This document shows positions 9,580 through 18,357 of a stretch of 64,000 nt of DNA, piece by piece (positions within the stretch are counted from its first letter, which is position 1; each line of letters opens with the position of its first letter). Under the pieces are notes generated by a model that was not told where the DNA came from, made no database searches, and saw nothing but the letters and a program-made list of their open reading frames with translations. The DNA is from Sporosarcina sp. Marseille-Q4063 (GTDB taxonomy: Bacteria > Bacillota > Bacilli > Bacillales_A > Planococcaceae). The stretch is taken from NCBI RefSeq assembly GCF_018309085.1, contig NZ_CP070502.1:2909001-2973000 (forward strand), in the 5' to 3' direction. The position numbers were made by a program, and so were the translations under genes.

Positions 9580-11052
9580 ATGTTACAAGTTGAAAACCTA
9601 TCAGGTGGTTACGGCGATGAATTAGTCGTCAAATCCGTCTCCTTCGACGTGAAAAAAGGCGAAGTACTCGGCATATTGGGGCCGAACGGCAGCGGGAAGT
9701 CCACATTATTAAAAATAATCTCAGGTATTTTATCTGCACAAAGCGGTTCGGTAACGATTGACGGGAAGAAAGCATCCAATTACACGCAAAAAGAATTCGC
9801 CCGAAAAGTAGCGGTATTGCCCCAATTGCATGCCCATGCATTTTCCCATTCAGTAAGGGAAACAGTTGAACTCGGCAGATACCCGCACCAAACAGGAATC
9901 TTTTCTTCCTGGTCGGATGAAGACGAGCACGCCGTCACGGAAGCGATGAAAAGCACAGCAGTCACGCGTTATGAAAACCAATCCATTGAATTATTATCAG
10001 GCGGCGAACAACAGCGAGTTTTCGTTGCCCAAGCACTCGCACAAGTCGCGCCGATTTTATTATTAGATGAACCAACAAATCACTTGGACATCGCCCATCA
10101 ACAACAACTACTGGACACAATCCGAAAAGAAGCCGTTGAAAAAGGACTCACCGTTATTTCGGTTTTTCACGACATTAACTTAGCTTCTTTATATTGTGAC
10201 CGACTGCTTCTAATGGACAACGGCAAGATTTCAAAAATCGGCCCGCCGCAGGAAGTTGTCAAAGAACAAGCGATAGAAACCGTTTATCATGCGCGCATAA
10301 AAACACAGCCGCATCCGGAATTGCCGAAACCGCAAATAACACTGCTTCCGGATGTGAATGGTGAAAAAATTGCAACGAAAGTGACCAGAGCGAATTTTTT
10401 CAGCTCAAAAGAATTCGTCGTTTTCCGTGCCAGCCAACCACTAAAAACAATATCATCAGCAGTTCATAATGCGGGAATGGGTTGGTATCGGACATTTGTA
10501 AACCGCCATGTGGATAGCAGCTATAACCACGATGATGTAAATAGCGAAATGGCAACCTATCTGGAGAAAAAAGGATTCCCATTAACTGAAACCGTTGCAA
10601 TGATGACGGCAGTTACCACAGAACATGTCGAGATTGGCGAATACGCGGGCGATTTCGGAAAGGTTTTAATCGCAGTGACTGCAGGAATCGGCAATGCAGT
10701 CGACGTATCTCAAGCAATTACGCGCGATGAACCACCGAAAGTAGGCACGATCAATACTTGGGTCATTATCAACGGAGAATTACCGGATGAAGCATTTATT
10801 CAAGCAATGATTACAGCAACCGAAGCAAAGTCAAAAGCGCTTCAAGTGGAAAATGTACAAGATCCGTTGACCAATACAATCGCAACCGGTACGTCGACAG
10901 ATAGTATTCTCGTCGCAGCTACCCAGCAAGGAAAAATGCTTCCATACGCCGGTCCAATCACGGAACTAGGCAAACTAATCGCGCACGGAGTCTTCGATTG
11001 TACAGTAAAAGCGATTCAGTCCTATAAGAAAGCGAAAGGGTGGCCGACTTGA
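9580..11052 (+). CDS. btuD: Fusion of cobalamin ABC transporter ATPase (BtuD) and adenosylcobinamide amidohydrolase (CbiZ)
   Basis: A 490-residue two-domain protein. Residues about 1-255 are an ABC ATPase with Walker A GPNGSGKST (about 34-42), signature LSGGEQQ (about 139) and Walker B LLLDEPTNH (about 160-168). Residues about 270-490 match CbiZ, which hydrolyses the aminopropanol amide of (pseudo)cobinamide to give cobyric acid, including the NRHVDSSYNHDD segment. The fusion would couple import to remodelling at the membrane. The ATG at 9580 follows AGGAGAGG at good spacing. Confidence 0.93.
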   Translation: MLQVENLSGGYGDELVVKSVSFDVKKGEVLGILGPNGSGKSTLLKIISGILSAQSGSVTIDGKKASNYTQKEFARKVAVLPQLHAHAFSHSVRETVELGRYPHQTGIFSSWSDEDEHAVTEAMKSTAVTRYENQSIELLSGGEQQRVFVAQALAQVAPILLLDEPTNHLDIAHQQQLLDTIRKEAVEKGLTVISVFHDINLASLYCDRLLLMDNGKISKIGPPQEVVKEQAIETVYHARIKTQPHPELPKPQITLLPDVNGEKIATKVTRANFFSSKEFVVFRASQPLKTISSAVHNAGMGWYRTFVNRHVDSSYNHDDVNSEMATYLEKKGFPLTETVAMMTAVTTEHVEIGEYAGDFGKVLIAVTAGIGNAVDVSQAITRDEPPKVGTINTWVIINGELPDEAFIQAMITATEAKSKALQVENVQDPLTNTIATGTSTDSILVAATQQGKMLPYAGPITELGKLIAHGVFDCTVKAIQSYKKAKGWPT

Positions 11053-12008
11053 TCCCGGCGCACTTCATAGCCATTTCGATTGGTTTTTTACTGGATCGAA
11101 TCATAGGCGATCCACCCAACTGGCCGCATCCTGTCCGGTGGATCGGTACATTTATTTCAAAAATGACTTCTCGTCTGAATAAAGGAAAATACCGCACACT
11201 CAAAGGCGCAATTGTTCTTTTTTTAACCGTGTTGATTGTTTTTGCTATCGTATTTGTCATTGTCGAGTTTGCATATTCTCTACATATACTGACTGGCATC
11301 GCGATAGAGAGTGTTCTTATCGCCATCGGTCTCGCACAAAAAAGTTTAAGAGATGCAGCATTGGACGTTTACAATCCGCTTGTCGCGGGTGAAATTACTG
11401 AAGCACGTACGAAACTATCATGGATTGTCGGTCGAGATACCGATAAGCTTGATGAAAGTGAGATTTCACGAGCAACGATAGAAACGGTATCGGAAAACAT
11501 TGCGGACGGTGTGACTTCGCCGCTATTTTGGGCATTTTTACTCGGAGCACCTGGATTATGGTTGTATAAAGCAGTCAATACGTTGGATTCAATGATTGGC
11601 TATCGAGATGAACGATACGAGAAATTCGGTAAATTCTCCGCACGCGCTGATGATTTATTGAACTTAATTCCAGCACGAATCACCGGATTACTTATGATTC
11701 TTTATGCGCCAAATAAAAGTCATCTCCCATTTCTCAAACGATTTTCGGGATGGTTGAAAGATGCCCGTCGACATCCAAGTCCAAATAGCGGTTACTTGGA
11801 AGCGGCAACCGCCTGGCAACTTGGCGTTTCGCTGGGCGGAAAAGCAACTTATCGAGGTCGGAAATCAGAGCGACCAAAACTCGGACCCGGTCTAGTTCCG
11901 TTGGATGCGACGCATATAAAAGCCACGATTTTTGAACTGGATGTCATTTCGTTCTTTTTTTGGTTTATAGGTACTGTCCTAGGAGTGTTGATAAATGCAA
12001 TTACCTGA
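11049..12008 (+). CDS. cbiB: Adenosylcobinamide-phosphate synthase CbiB
   Basis: An integral membrane protein of about 319 residues that attaches (R)-1-amino-2-propanol phosphate to cobyric acid. The family segments DRIIGDPPNWPHPVRWIG near the N-terminus, the ENIADGVTSPLFW stretch and the GYLEAATAWQLG region are present. It overlaps the btuD-cbiZ stop. A GTG at 11040 is possible, but the TTG at 11049 has AAAGGGTGG upstream at better spacing. It uses the product of the CbiZ domain, so import, stripping and rebuilding of corrinoids are encoded consecutively. Confidence 0.9.
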   Translation: MIPAHFIAISIGFLLDRIIGDPPNWPHPVRWIGTFISKMTSRLNKGKYRTLKGAIVLFLTVLIVFAIVFVIVEFAYSLHILTGIAIESVLIAIGLAQKSLRDAALDVYNPLVAGEITEARTKLSWIVGRDTDKLDESEISRATIETVSENIADGVTSPLFWAFLLGAPGLWLYKAVNTLDSMIGYRDERYEKFGKFSARADDLLNLIPARITGLLMILYAPNKSHLPFLKRFSGWLKDARRHPSPNSGYLEAATAWQLGVSLGGKATYRGRKSERPKLGPGLVPLDATHIKATIFELDVISFFFWFIGTVLGVLINAIT

Positions 12009-13074
12009 ACATGGCGCAAATCCATTTAAACTATACAAAAAACTTGGCGTAATTCCGCCGGATCGTATTTTAGATTTTAGCGAAAATGTTAATCCAGCAG
12101 GTCCCCCGAGTAGCGTTCAAAAAATCTGGGCGGATTTATTCAATAAAATAAATCAGTATCCAGATCCTGAAGGCGAGCCGTTTATAACAGCCGCCGAAAA
12201 CTTCCATCAGATCGACAGGAAATCCTTGTTCGTTGGTAACGGGGCAGCAGAACTGTTATCACTGATGGCTGAAAGATACAGAGGGAAAAAAGCAGTTATT
12301 GTGCACCCGACATTTTCGGAATATGAAACAACTTTGAAAGCGAAAAACGTTGATATCATACGTGTTTTATCCACAGAAGAAAGTGGATTCAAATTACCGA
12401 TGAATGAAATTCAGAAAGCAATGGAAAATGCATCCGTACTATATTTATGTACGCCAAACAATCCGACCGGCATCTTACCTGAGCGTAAAGAACTGATTGA
12501 ACTGGTTCATCACGGTGCGAAAGTGAACTGTGAAATTGTCCTAGACGAAGCATTTATCGACTTTATAGATGAGTCACTATCATTCATATCAAAGATAAAA
12601 GAATTTCCACACGTAATCATCGTCCGTTCGATGACGAAAATGTATGCCATTCCAGGAATTCGCCTCGGTTATGTCGTCGCGAATCCAACCATTATTTCAG
12701 AGATTAAAGCACATGCCCCGCATTGGAACGTGAACGGCATTGCGGCCCAAGTCGGCGCATTATGTTTGGAAGAAGCTGAATACCGAGAAAAGTCGATTCA
12801 ACACAGCGATGAACAACGAAGAAATTTGAAAGCGTTTCTCGAGACAAATGACTGTACAGTGACCGATTCTGTCGTGAATTATCTTTCATTCAAACCAGGC
12901 GGGGACCGAACTTCTCGTCAACTCCATGCAGACTTATTGCAACGCGGGATTGTCCTAAGGCATTCCGAGAACTTCTACGGCATGGACGGCGAATGGTTGC
13001 GAATCGGCATGAAGAATGCTGAAGAAATGGCTGTCTTAAAAGAGGAGTTGGCTATATGGTTCGCGGAAAACTGA
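11995..13074 (+). CDS. cobD: PLP-dependent threonine-phosphate decarboxylase, CobD-like
   Basis: A 359-residue fold-type I class II aminotransferase homologue, between histidinol-phosphate aminotransferase and CobD. The conserved segments are CTPNNPTG (about residue 152), DEAFIDF and the PLP lysine in RSMTKMYAIPGIRLGY (about 210). In this position it most likely makes (R)-1-amino-2-propanol phosphate from L-threonine phosphate for CbiB. A true HisC function is less likely inside a B12 operon. The start overlaps cbiB by 14 bases with AGGAGTG upstream. Confidence 0.88.
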   Translation: MQLPEHGANPFKLYKKLGVIPPDRILDFSENVNPAGPPSSVQKIWADLFNKINQYPDPEGEPFITAAENFHQIDRKSLFVGNGAAELLSLMAERYRGKKAVIVHPTFSEYETTLKAKNVDIIRVLSTEESGFKLPMNEIQKAMENASVLYLCTPNNPTGILPERKELIELVHHGAKVNCEIVLDEAFIDFIDESLSFISKIKEFPHVIIVRSMTKMYAIPGIRLGYVVANPTIISEIKAHAPHWNVNGIAAQVGALCLEEAEYREKSIQHSDEQRRNLKAFLETNDCTVTDSVVNYLSFKPGGDRTSRQLHADLLQRGIVLRHSENFYGMDGEWLRIGMKNAEEMAVLKEELAIWFAEN

Positions 13075-13637
13075 CGTTCATAAGCGGCGGCGTTCGAAGC
13101 GGGAAAAGTGCTTTTGCTGAAAAATTACTCGTCGAAAAAGCCGGAAATTGCGGTGGACGACTCGTCTATATTGCATCAGGAACTGCGACGGACGCTGAAA
13201 TGAAAAAACGCATCGAAACCCATCGACAAGACCGCGCTGACTACAACTGGATGACGATTGAAAAACCTGTGAAGTTGGAAGAAGTCGTGCCTTTCATTCG
13301 AAAAAATGATTTTGTCCTATGGGATTGTTTAACGACTTGGCTGGCGAATGAATTATATGCTGGTTGGGAAACGGGAACTGCTTGTATCGCACGACCTAAT
13401 TGCATGGCGCGAAAAGAAGCTCAACTTTATAAAACAATTGAGGCGATTTTGGCAAAAGCCCCGCAGCTCGTTATCGTATCAAATGAAGTGCTAGATGATT
13501 TGCCGCCACAAGATGCGGAAACAAAAACGTATCGAAGGTGGCTCGGTGTGATTCACCAAAAGCTCGTTGCACGGGCCGATACTGCGATTGAAATGGAATT
13601 TGGCATGCCGACGTTTTGGAAAAAGGGGGACGCTTGA
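13056..13637 (+). CDS. cobU: Adenosylcobinamide kinase / adenosylcobinamide-phosphate guanylyltransferase
   Basis: A 193-residue bifunctional nucleotide-loop enzyme that phosphorylates adenosylcobinamide and transfers GMP to give AdoCbi-GDP. The N-terminal P-loop is SGGVRSGKS (about residue 10). The DCLTTWLAN region (about 88) and the VSNEV segment (about 143) are recognisable. The C-terminal portion after VSNEV diverges from classic CobU. It overlaps cobD by 19 bases and couples to cobQ through TGATG. A second CobU-like gene lies 2 kb downstream. Confidence 0.9.
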   Translation: MVRGKLTFISGGVRSGKSAFAEKLLVEKAGNCGGRLVYIASGTATDAEMKKRIETHRQDRADYNWMTIEKPVKLEEVVPFIRKNDFVLWDCLTTWLANELYAGWETGTACIARPNCMARKEAQLYKTIEAILAKAPQLVIVSNEVLDDLPPQDAETKTYRRWLGVIHQKLVARADTAIEMEFGMPTFWKKGDA

Positions 13638-14467
13638 TGAACGGATTAATCGTCTTAGGAACCGCCTCAGATTCCGGAAAATCGATGATCTGCACAGCAC
13701 TATGCCGCATATTAGCCGATGAGGGAGTGCGTGTGACGCCGTTCAAATCACAAAACATGTCTCCTTTTACAGCGCGGGCTGAAAACGGCGAAGTGATAAG
13801 CCGTGCGCAGTTCATACAAGCGACAGCTGCCAGAACGACTCCATCAACTTATATGAATCCAATTATGCTAAAACCGTTAGCGAATTTGAAATCAGAAGTG
13901 TTCATTTTGGGTGAGAAATTCGGTTCTATCGTTGGGATGACGTACCGAGAACAATTTTTTCACCGTGCGATTGAGGCGATTCGTTTATCGCTAGCAAAAT
14001 TGTCGGAAACGTATGAGACGGTCATCATTGAAGGCGCGGGAAGTCCTGCAGAAGTCAATCTGAATGACCGAGAAGTTGTCAATATGCGTGTGGCGGAAAT
14101 CGCAGATGTCCCCGCGGTGTTAGTCGCCGACATTGACCGGGGCGGTGCCATTGCATCCGTTGTTGGAACACTTGAGCTTCTTGTACCGAAGCATCGCGCT
14201 CGTGTAAAAGCGATTCTTATTAATAAATTTCATGGGGACATCTCTTTATTTAAAGAAGGGATCGAATTCATCGAATCATACACTGGCATTCCTGTTATTG
14301 GCGTTATTCCGTACAAAGCGAATCACGGCATTGAAGAGGAAGATGCAGATCGTCCAGTGGCGAAGGCTCCCGTGGGTATTGATAGATACGATGCATGGGC
14401 GGATCATGTGAAAGCGCATATGGACTGGCCATTGATGAAGGAAATTCTATCGCAAGGGGGAAAATGA
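13637..14467 (+). CDS. cobQ: Cobyric acid synthase lacking the glutamine amidotransferase domain
   Basis: A 276-residue protein, against roughly 500 for normal CobQ. Residues about 1-230 are the complete dethiobiotin-synthetase-like ATP-dependent amide ligase: P-loop GTASDSGKS, FKSQNM, EGAGSPAE and ADIDRGG. After the IPVIGVIPY / EEEDAD region it jumps directly to a tail, YDAWADHVKAHMDW, that resembles the extreme C-terminus of full CobQ. The roughly 200-residue GATase domain with its Cys-His dyad is therefore missing in frame rather than truncated. If active, it must use free ammonia. No adjacent gene supplies a separate glutaminase. It starts at TGATG overlapping cobU. Confidence 0.85.
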   Translation: MNGLIVLGTASDSGKSMICTALCRILADEGVRVTPFKSQNMSPFTARAENGEVISRAQFIQATAARTTPSTYMNPIMLKPLANLKSEVFILGEKFGSIVGMTYREQFFHRAIEAIRLSLAKLSETYETVIIEGAGSPAEVNLNDREVVNMRVAEIADVPAVLVADIDRGGAIASVVGTLELLVPKHRARVKAILINKFHGDISLFKEGIEFIESYTGIPVIGVIPYKANHGIEEEDADRPVAKAPVGIDRYDAWADHVKAHMDWPLMKEILSQGGK

Positions 14468-15231
14468 TGAACGGCATCTTGCTTGCATTGCAATTTTTCA
14501 CAGTGCTTCCAATACGAAAAGAATTGCCGCTCGGTCGAAAAGAAGTGACCGCGATGTATATAGCACTTCCGTTCGTAGGGGCGGCAATCGGACTCATTAT
14601 GTACGGTGTTTCGGAATTACTGCTCAGCGGTTTTTCGACTGGCACATTCCTCGCGGCTGTATTCATCGTGTTGACAGGAATACTCCTGACAGGTGGTTTG
14701 CATCTCGACGGTTGGACCGACACCGCGGATGCGTTCTTTTCCTATCAAGACCGGGAAAAACGGCTTGAAATTATGGAAGATCCACGGATTGGCGCGTTCG
14801 GTACAATGGCGTTAGTTTTTCTTATCCTAATAAAAATCGCTATATTTCATGAGGTTATGGAACAGGATTTAGCGCATTTTATGCTGTTTGCTGCAATCCC
14901 TTTCCTCGCAAGGATTGGAATGAATATTTATTTTTCTACCATACCTACCGCTAAAAAATCGGGGCTTGCGCATTTTTTTCAAGAAAAACTTCATCCAAGA
15001 ATCGTAGTCTTTGTTTCGCTACTAAGTGGACTTGCCATATCAATCGTAGTCTGGCTCTTAGTTGAAAGCGTTATCGTTCCACTTCTTTTATTCATCCTGC
15101 TGGCAATCGGTATTTTGCTCTTCCGTCACTGGTCATTAAAACATTTCGGAGGCGTAACGGGCGATTTATCAGGCGCATTCATTGAAGGGATGGAGGTTAT
15201 TTTATGGTTTGCAGTATTACTGTTCATTTAA
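14464..15231 (+). CDS. cobS: Cobalamin synthase (AdoCbi-GDP ribazoletransferase)
   Basis: A polytopic membrane enzyme of 255 residues that joins AdoCbi-GDP with alpha-ribazole or its phosphate. The conserved acidic segment GGLHLDGWTDTADAFFS (about residue 80) and the DPRIGAFG motif (about 105) are intact, and several hydrophobic helices follow. ATG 14464 overlaps the cobQ stop and has GGGGG upstream. It completes the nucleotide loop using substrate from CobU and from CblS/CobC. Confidence 0.93.
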   Translation: MMNGILLALQFFTVLPIRKELPLGRKEVTAMYIALPFVGAAIGLIMYGVSELLLSGFSTGTFLAAVFIVLTGILLTGGLHLDGWTDTADAFFSYQDREKRLEIMEDPRIGAFGTMALVFLILIKIAIFHEVMEQDLAHFMLFAAIPFLARIGMNIYFSTIPTAKKSGLAHFFQEKLHPRIVVFVSLLSGLAISIVVWLLVESVIVPLLLFILLAIGILLFRHWSLKHFGGVTGDLSGAFIEGMEVILWFAVLLFI

Positions 15232-15821
15232 TCCGTCATCTTCCCACAATTGGCAATCAAAAACGCCAGTATATCGGTTGGACAGATGAGTCGATTTTAC
15301 CCATCGGCGAACCTACATCAGCGGTGCTGTCCTGGAAGCCCGAAATCGTTTACGGAAGCGACTTGATGCGTTGTCGAGAAAGCGCGGCACTGTATTTTCC
15401 TGAATCGATATATGAATCTGACGAGCGATTTCGTGAAAGTCATTTCGGTGCGTGGGAAGGAAAAACGTATGAAATGTTGAAAGATAATAAGACGTATCGT
15501 TCTTGGATTGATGAACCATATAAAAATACACCACCGAATGGTGAAAGTTTACTAGACGTGAAGAATCGAGTGCTAAACGCACTGGCAGAAATGCCCGATG
15601 GCAAAGCGGAATATTTCATCGTCACGCATGGCGGTCCGATTCGGATGATGTTGACACAATTTTCACCGGAAAAACAGGATTTTTGGTTCTGGCAAATTCC
15701 ACACGGATCGGTTTGGTCATTAAAGTGGAGGAATCGAAACGACTTTGTGGAGGGGAAAAGATGCACGTCATTATCGGCGGTGCCCATAACGGGAAACGAG
15801 AATTTGTTCGAAAGTTACTAA
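15204..15821 (+). CDS. cobC: Alpha-ribazole phosphatase, histidine phosphatase family
   Basis: A 205-residue phosphoglycerate-mutase-like phosphatase expected to dephosphorylate alpha-ribazole-5'-phosphate or cobalamin-5'-phosphate. The catalytic histidine lies in LIRHLPT (RHG variant, about residue 10), the acidic DERFRESHFGAWEG (about 75) and the second histidine in VTHGGP (about 137). The start overlaps cobS by 28 bases. Its C-terminus overlaps the following gene by about 60 bases; the last 20 residues look unlike the family and may be dispensable. Confidence 0.88.
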   Translation: MVCSITVHLIRHLPTIGNQKRQYIGWTDESILPIGEPTSAVLSWKPEIVYGSDLMRCRESAALYFPESIYESDERFRESHFGAWEGKTYEMLKDNKTYRSWIDEPYKNTPPNGESLLDVKNRVLNALAEMPDGKAEYFIVTHGGPIRMMLTQFSPEKQDFWFWQIPHGSVWSLKWRNRNDFVEGKRCTSLSAVPITGNENLFESY

Positions 15822-16144
15822 CTGAAGAAGACATCACTTGGCATGTAGGAGAAATTCCTGAACCTGGAAATGATACCGTTGTCATAGCAGGACTGGAAAA
15901 TTGGTTGGCTCAATGCGAATTAAGTGAAGAAAATGCAACTGATTTTATTTTAAAAGCAGTAGAAAATCGACGAGCCATTATCATTTTGACCGATATTAGC
16001 CGAGGAATCGTACCGATGGATGCAAATCTTCGCAAGCTGCGCGATACATGCGGTAGATTGTATCAACGACTATTCGCAGAAGCGAGTGAAGTAACAAAAG
16101 TTTGGTACGGCATTCCACAACACATAAAGAAAAGGGGAGATTAA
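15761..16144 (+). CDS. Short CobU-like P-loop protein
   Basis: A 127-residue protein distantly similar to CobU. It has a degenerate P-loop GGAHNGKREF (about residues 6-15), and the segment GIVPMDANLRKLRDTCGRLYQRL (about 95) resembles the C-terminal portion of CobU. It lacks the guanylylation-histidine region in recognisable form, so it may be a kinase-only or regulatory paralogue. The frame is open upstream, but ATG 15761 follows GGAGGGG and is chosen, leaving a long overlap with cobC. It is followed after one base by pduO, so it is firmly within the operon. Confidence 0.75.
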   Translation: MHVIIGGAHNGKREFVRKLLTEEDITWHVGEIPEPGNDTVVIAGLENWLAQCELSEENATDFILKAVENRRAIIILTDISRGIVPMDANLRKLRDTCGRLYQRLFAEASEVTKVWYGIPQHIKKRGD

Positions 16145-16145
16145 A

Positions 16146-16739
16146 ATGAAAATCTATACAAAAACTGGGGACAAAGGCAAAACAAGTTTAATCGGAGGAC
16201 GCGTCGACAAAGACGATCTTCGCGTTGAAGCATATGGCACAATGGACGAACTAAATTCATTCGTAGGAAAAGCGATGACGGAACTCGATCCAACTAAATT
16301 TGCAGATTTACTCCAAGACCTCGAAGCGATTCAAAATGAGCTATTCGACGGGGGCGGAGATCTTTCCAACGTCATGAAAGAACGCCATTATAAATTAACC
16401 GAAGAACCGATCGCAGTGTTGGAAAAGCGAATTGACGAATTAATGGATGAAGCGCCGCCGCTTGAAAAGTTCATTTTACCAGGCGGATCTCCAGCATCGG
16501 CCACGCTCCATATTGCGCGCACGGTCACAAGACGCGCTGAACGTCAAACGGTGACATTGATGAAAGCGGAAGAAGATGTATCGCCAGTTGTCGGACGTTA
16601 TTTAAATCGACTATCCGATTACTTTTTCGTCGCAGCCCGCATCGCGAATTCACGAATCAACATCCCAGATAACGAATATGTACGGAGCGCGAAAGTGTTT
16701 CGAACAGAAAATACCGATAAGAAAAAAGATAACAAATGA
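16146..16739 (+). CDS. pduO: ATP:cob(I)alamin adenosyltransferase, PduO type
   Basis: A 197-residue trimeric adenosyltransferase that makes the 5'-deoxyadenosyl ligand of coenzyme B12. Family motifs are in place: TKTGDKGKTSLIGG at the N-terminus, RVEAYGTMDELNS (about 27-39), the FILPGG loop (about 110) and ARTVTRRAER (about 123-132). It is closest to the B. subtilis YvqK type. The product is required by CbiZ/CbiB-type salvage and by IcmF encoded at 28.3 kb. It overlaps cblT in an ATGA arrangement. Confidence 0.94.
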   Translation: MKIYTKTGDKGKTSLIGGRVDKDDLRVEAYGTMDELNSFVGKAMTELDPTKFADLLQDLEAIQNELFDGGGDLSNVMKERHYKLTEEPIAVLEKRIDELMDEAPPLEKFILPGGSPASATLHIARTVTRRAERQTVTLMKAEEDVSPVVGRYLNRLSDYFFVAARIANSRINIPDNEYVRSAKVFRTENTDKKKDNK

Positions 16740-17221
16740 AACTAAAACATTTAACGCTAACCGCCATGTTTACTGCCTTATGTGCAGTAGGCGGTTTAGT
16801 GAAAATCCCAATGGGTATCGGTTCAACTGCACTCGATTCTGCACCGGCACTCCTATCGGCAGCATTTTTACCGCCCGTTTTTTCAGGAACCGCTGCCCTT
16901 TTAGGCCATATCGCATCGGCTATGTATTCAGGGTTTCCATTAGGTCCTTTTCATCTCCTGATAGCGCTTGAAATGTTCGTCATCGTCTTGATTTTCGCAC
17001 GTCTTCACAAAGCAAAAAAGAACGTGTTGAAATGGATTGTTTTCATTGTCGCAAACGGCTTACTGGCACCACTGCCATTTTACTTTCTCATTTCACCGGC
17101 TTTCTTTATAGCTGCAGTCCCAGCCATTTTCATCGCGACAGTCATAAACGCCATGATCGCAGCAATCATATACCCAGCATTAAAACATGTTAAAGGTAAA
17201 GGATTAGGTGGATTTCAATGA
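16736..17221 (+). CDS. cblT: ECF transporter S component, alpha-ribazole uptake (CblT-like)
   Basis: A 161-residue membrane protein with about five hydrophobic helices, typical of ECF substrate-binding (S) components. It lies within the B12 operon, directly before and overlapping the alpha-ribazole kinase gene. This matches the CblT-CblS pair characterised in Geobacillus kaustophilus for uptake and phosphorylation of the lower-ligand nucleoside. The energising A, A' and T components are not in this window and are probably the shared ecf module elsewhere. Confidence 0.85.
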   Translation: MKLKHLTLTAMFTALCAVGGLVKIPMGIGSTALDSAPALLSAAFLPPVFSGTAALLGHIASAMYSGFPLGPFHLLIALEMFVIVLIFARLHKAKKNVLKWIVFIVANGLLAPLPFYFLISPAFFIAAVPAIFIATVINAMIAAIIYPALKHVKGKGLGGFQ

Positions 17222-17898
17222 GAAATGCAATCGATATTGGCAATGATTTTATCATCACAACTGACAATTCAGGCGGCATCGGGGAGAAGCCAGGAGATGT
17301 CATTTCTGTTTCAGACCATATGACTGCGTTTTTTGCTGCCCGAGTCACCTTGCTTGAACAATGGGCAGCAAATGCAGAGCCCGTCACTATATTAATACAT
17401 AATTTTAGCGGAAGTGAAAGTTGGGAAAAGTACGTTCAAGGTGTAGAGGATTTATTCCAAGAAGCAGGCTTAGAAATTCCAACAATTACCGGCAGTTCGG
17501 AAACGAATATGGACCTCACCCAATCAGCCGTTGCGGTGACAATGATCGGCAAGAAAAATCCCGCACTACTTCATGAAGACGTACAATGGTTCACCTACGG
17601 AACACCCCTCGTTGGTAATGAAGTAACCGAACACGCCAACAAAATAGCCAACCTACGAAAAATTCGTGAAGCAATGGACATCGGAATTGTTAAACGACTC
17701 TGGCCAGTCGGCTCTCGTGGAATTTTAGCTGAAGCACGGGAAATGACGCGAAACGATAAACTTTCGGTTGAATCGGTTGTCGATGTAGTAAAGTCTGCTG
17801 GCCCCGCAACCGTCGTTATCGTAGGAATCCCCACTTCTAAAATCAATAATGCGTATTCACATTTCGGTGGATTGTTGAATGAATTATATATGGAATAA
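17218..17898 (+). CDS. cblS: Alpha-ribazole kinase (CblS-like)
   Basis: A 226-residue soluble protein of the AIR-synthase-like superfamily. It has the N-terminal glycine-rich DNSGGIGEKPGD segment (about residues 14-25) and a SSETNMDLTQSAVAVT stretch (about 90-105). In Geobacillus the neighbour of CblT phosphorylates alpha-ribazole to alpha-ribazole-5'-phosphate, the substrate of CobS. The start overlaps cblT by 4 bases. It is the last gene of the riboswitch-controlled operon, and no strong terminator is evident downstream. Confidence 0.87.
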   Translation: MRNAIDIGNDFIITTDNSGGIGEKPGDVISVSDHMTAFFAARVTLLEQWAANAEPVTILIHNFSGSESWEKYVQGVEDLFQEAGLEIPTITGSSETNMDLTQSAVAVTMIGKKNPALLHEDVQWFTYGTPLVGNEVTEHANKIANLRKIREAMDIGIVKRLWPVGSRGILAEAREMTRNDKLSVESVVDVVKSAGPATVVIVGIPTSKINNAYSHFGGLLNELYME

Positions 17899-18043
17899 CT
17901 TTATTCGTATTAAGATGAGTACCGCGTTTATTGATGATCAAAAAACTTAATTTAATAGTTTGAGATTGAACAGAGATTTTCTTAAATCATGTTCAGCAAA
18001 CGGATCAGATTATGAAGTTTTTGTAGTAAAAGGGGATTAAGTT

Positions 18044-18160
18044 ATGGGACAAAAGCATTCTAATAATAGTAACAGGGGAACCCTTATAGGTATCGGTAAA
18101 ATCTTATTAATCCTACTTATCGTTTTTGATGTTTATTTATTTTCACAAAAACATCAATAG
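18044..18160 (+). CDS. Small single-pass membrane protein (38 aa)
   Basis: A short frame with a GGGG ribosome binding site eight bases upstream of the ATG. The N-terminus is polar (QKHSNNSNR) and is followed by one strongly hydrophobic helix. No family is recognised. The stretch after it (18161-18260) encodes hydrophobic-looking fragments without a clear start and may be the decayed remainder of a second membrane gene. Confidence 0.45.
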   Translation: MGQKHSNNSNRGTLIGIGKILLILLIVFDVYLFSQKHQ

Positions 18161-18357
18161 TTATCAAGTCACTTGCGGCAGGTTCTTTTGTGTTGTTAAT
18201 GATTTTCCTTATTTTAAGCCTAAGAAAGTTCGTAAAACCGCAAAGAAAGGTCATATAGTTCCGCAAAAGGGCGCAATTCTGGAATGATAATTAGTACTGA
18301 TATTGTACAAAAAAGCCATATTGCTAAGTTGAAAAACATCAGGAGAGAGCTGATTAT

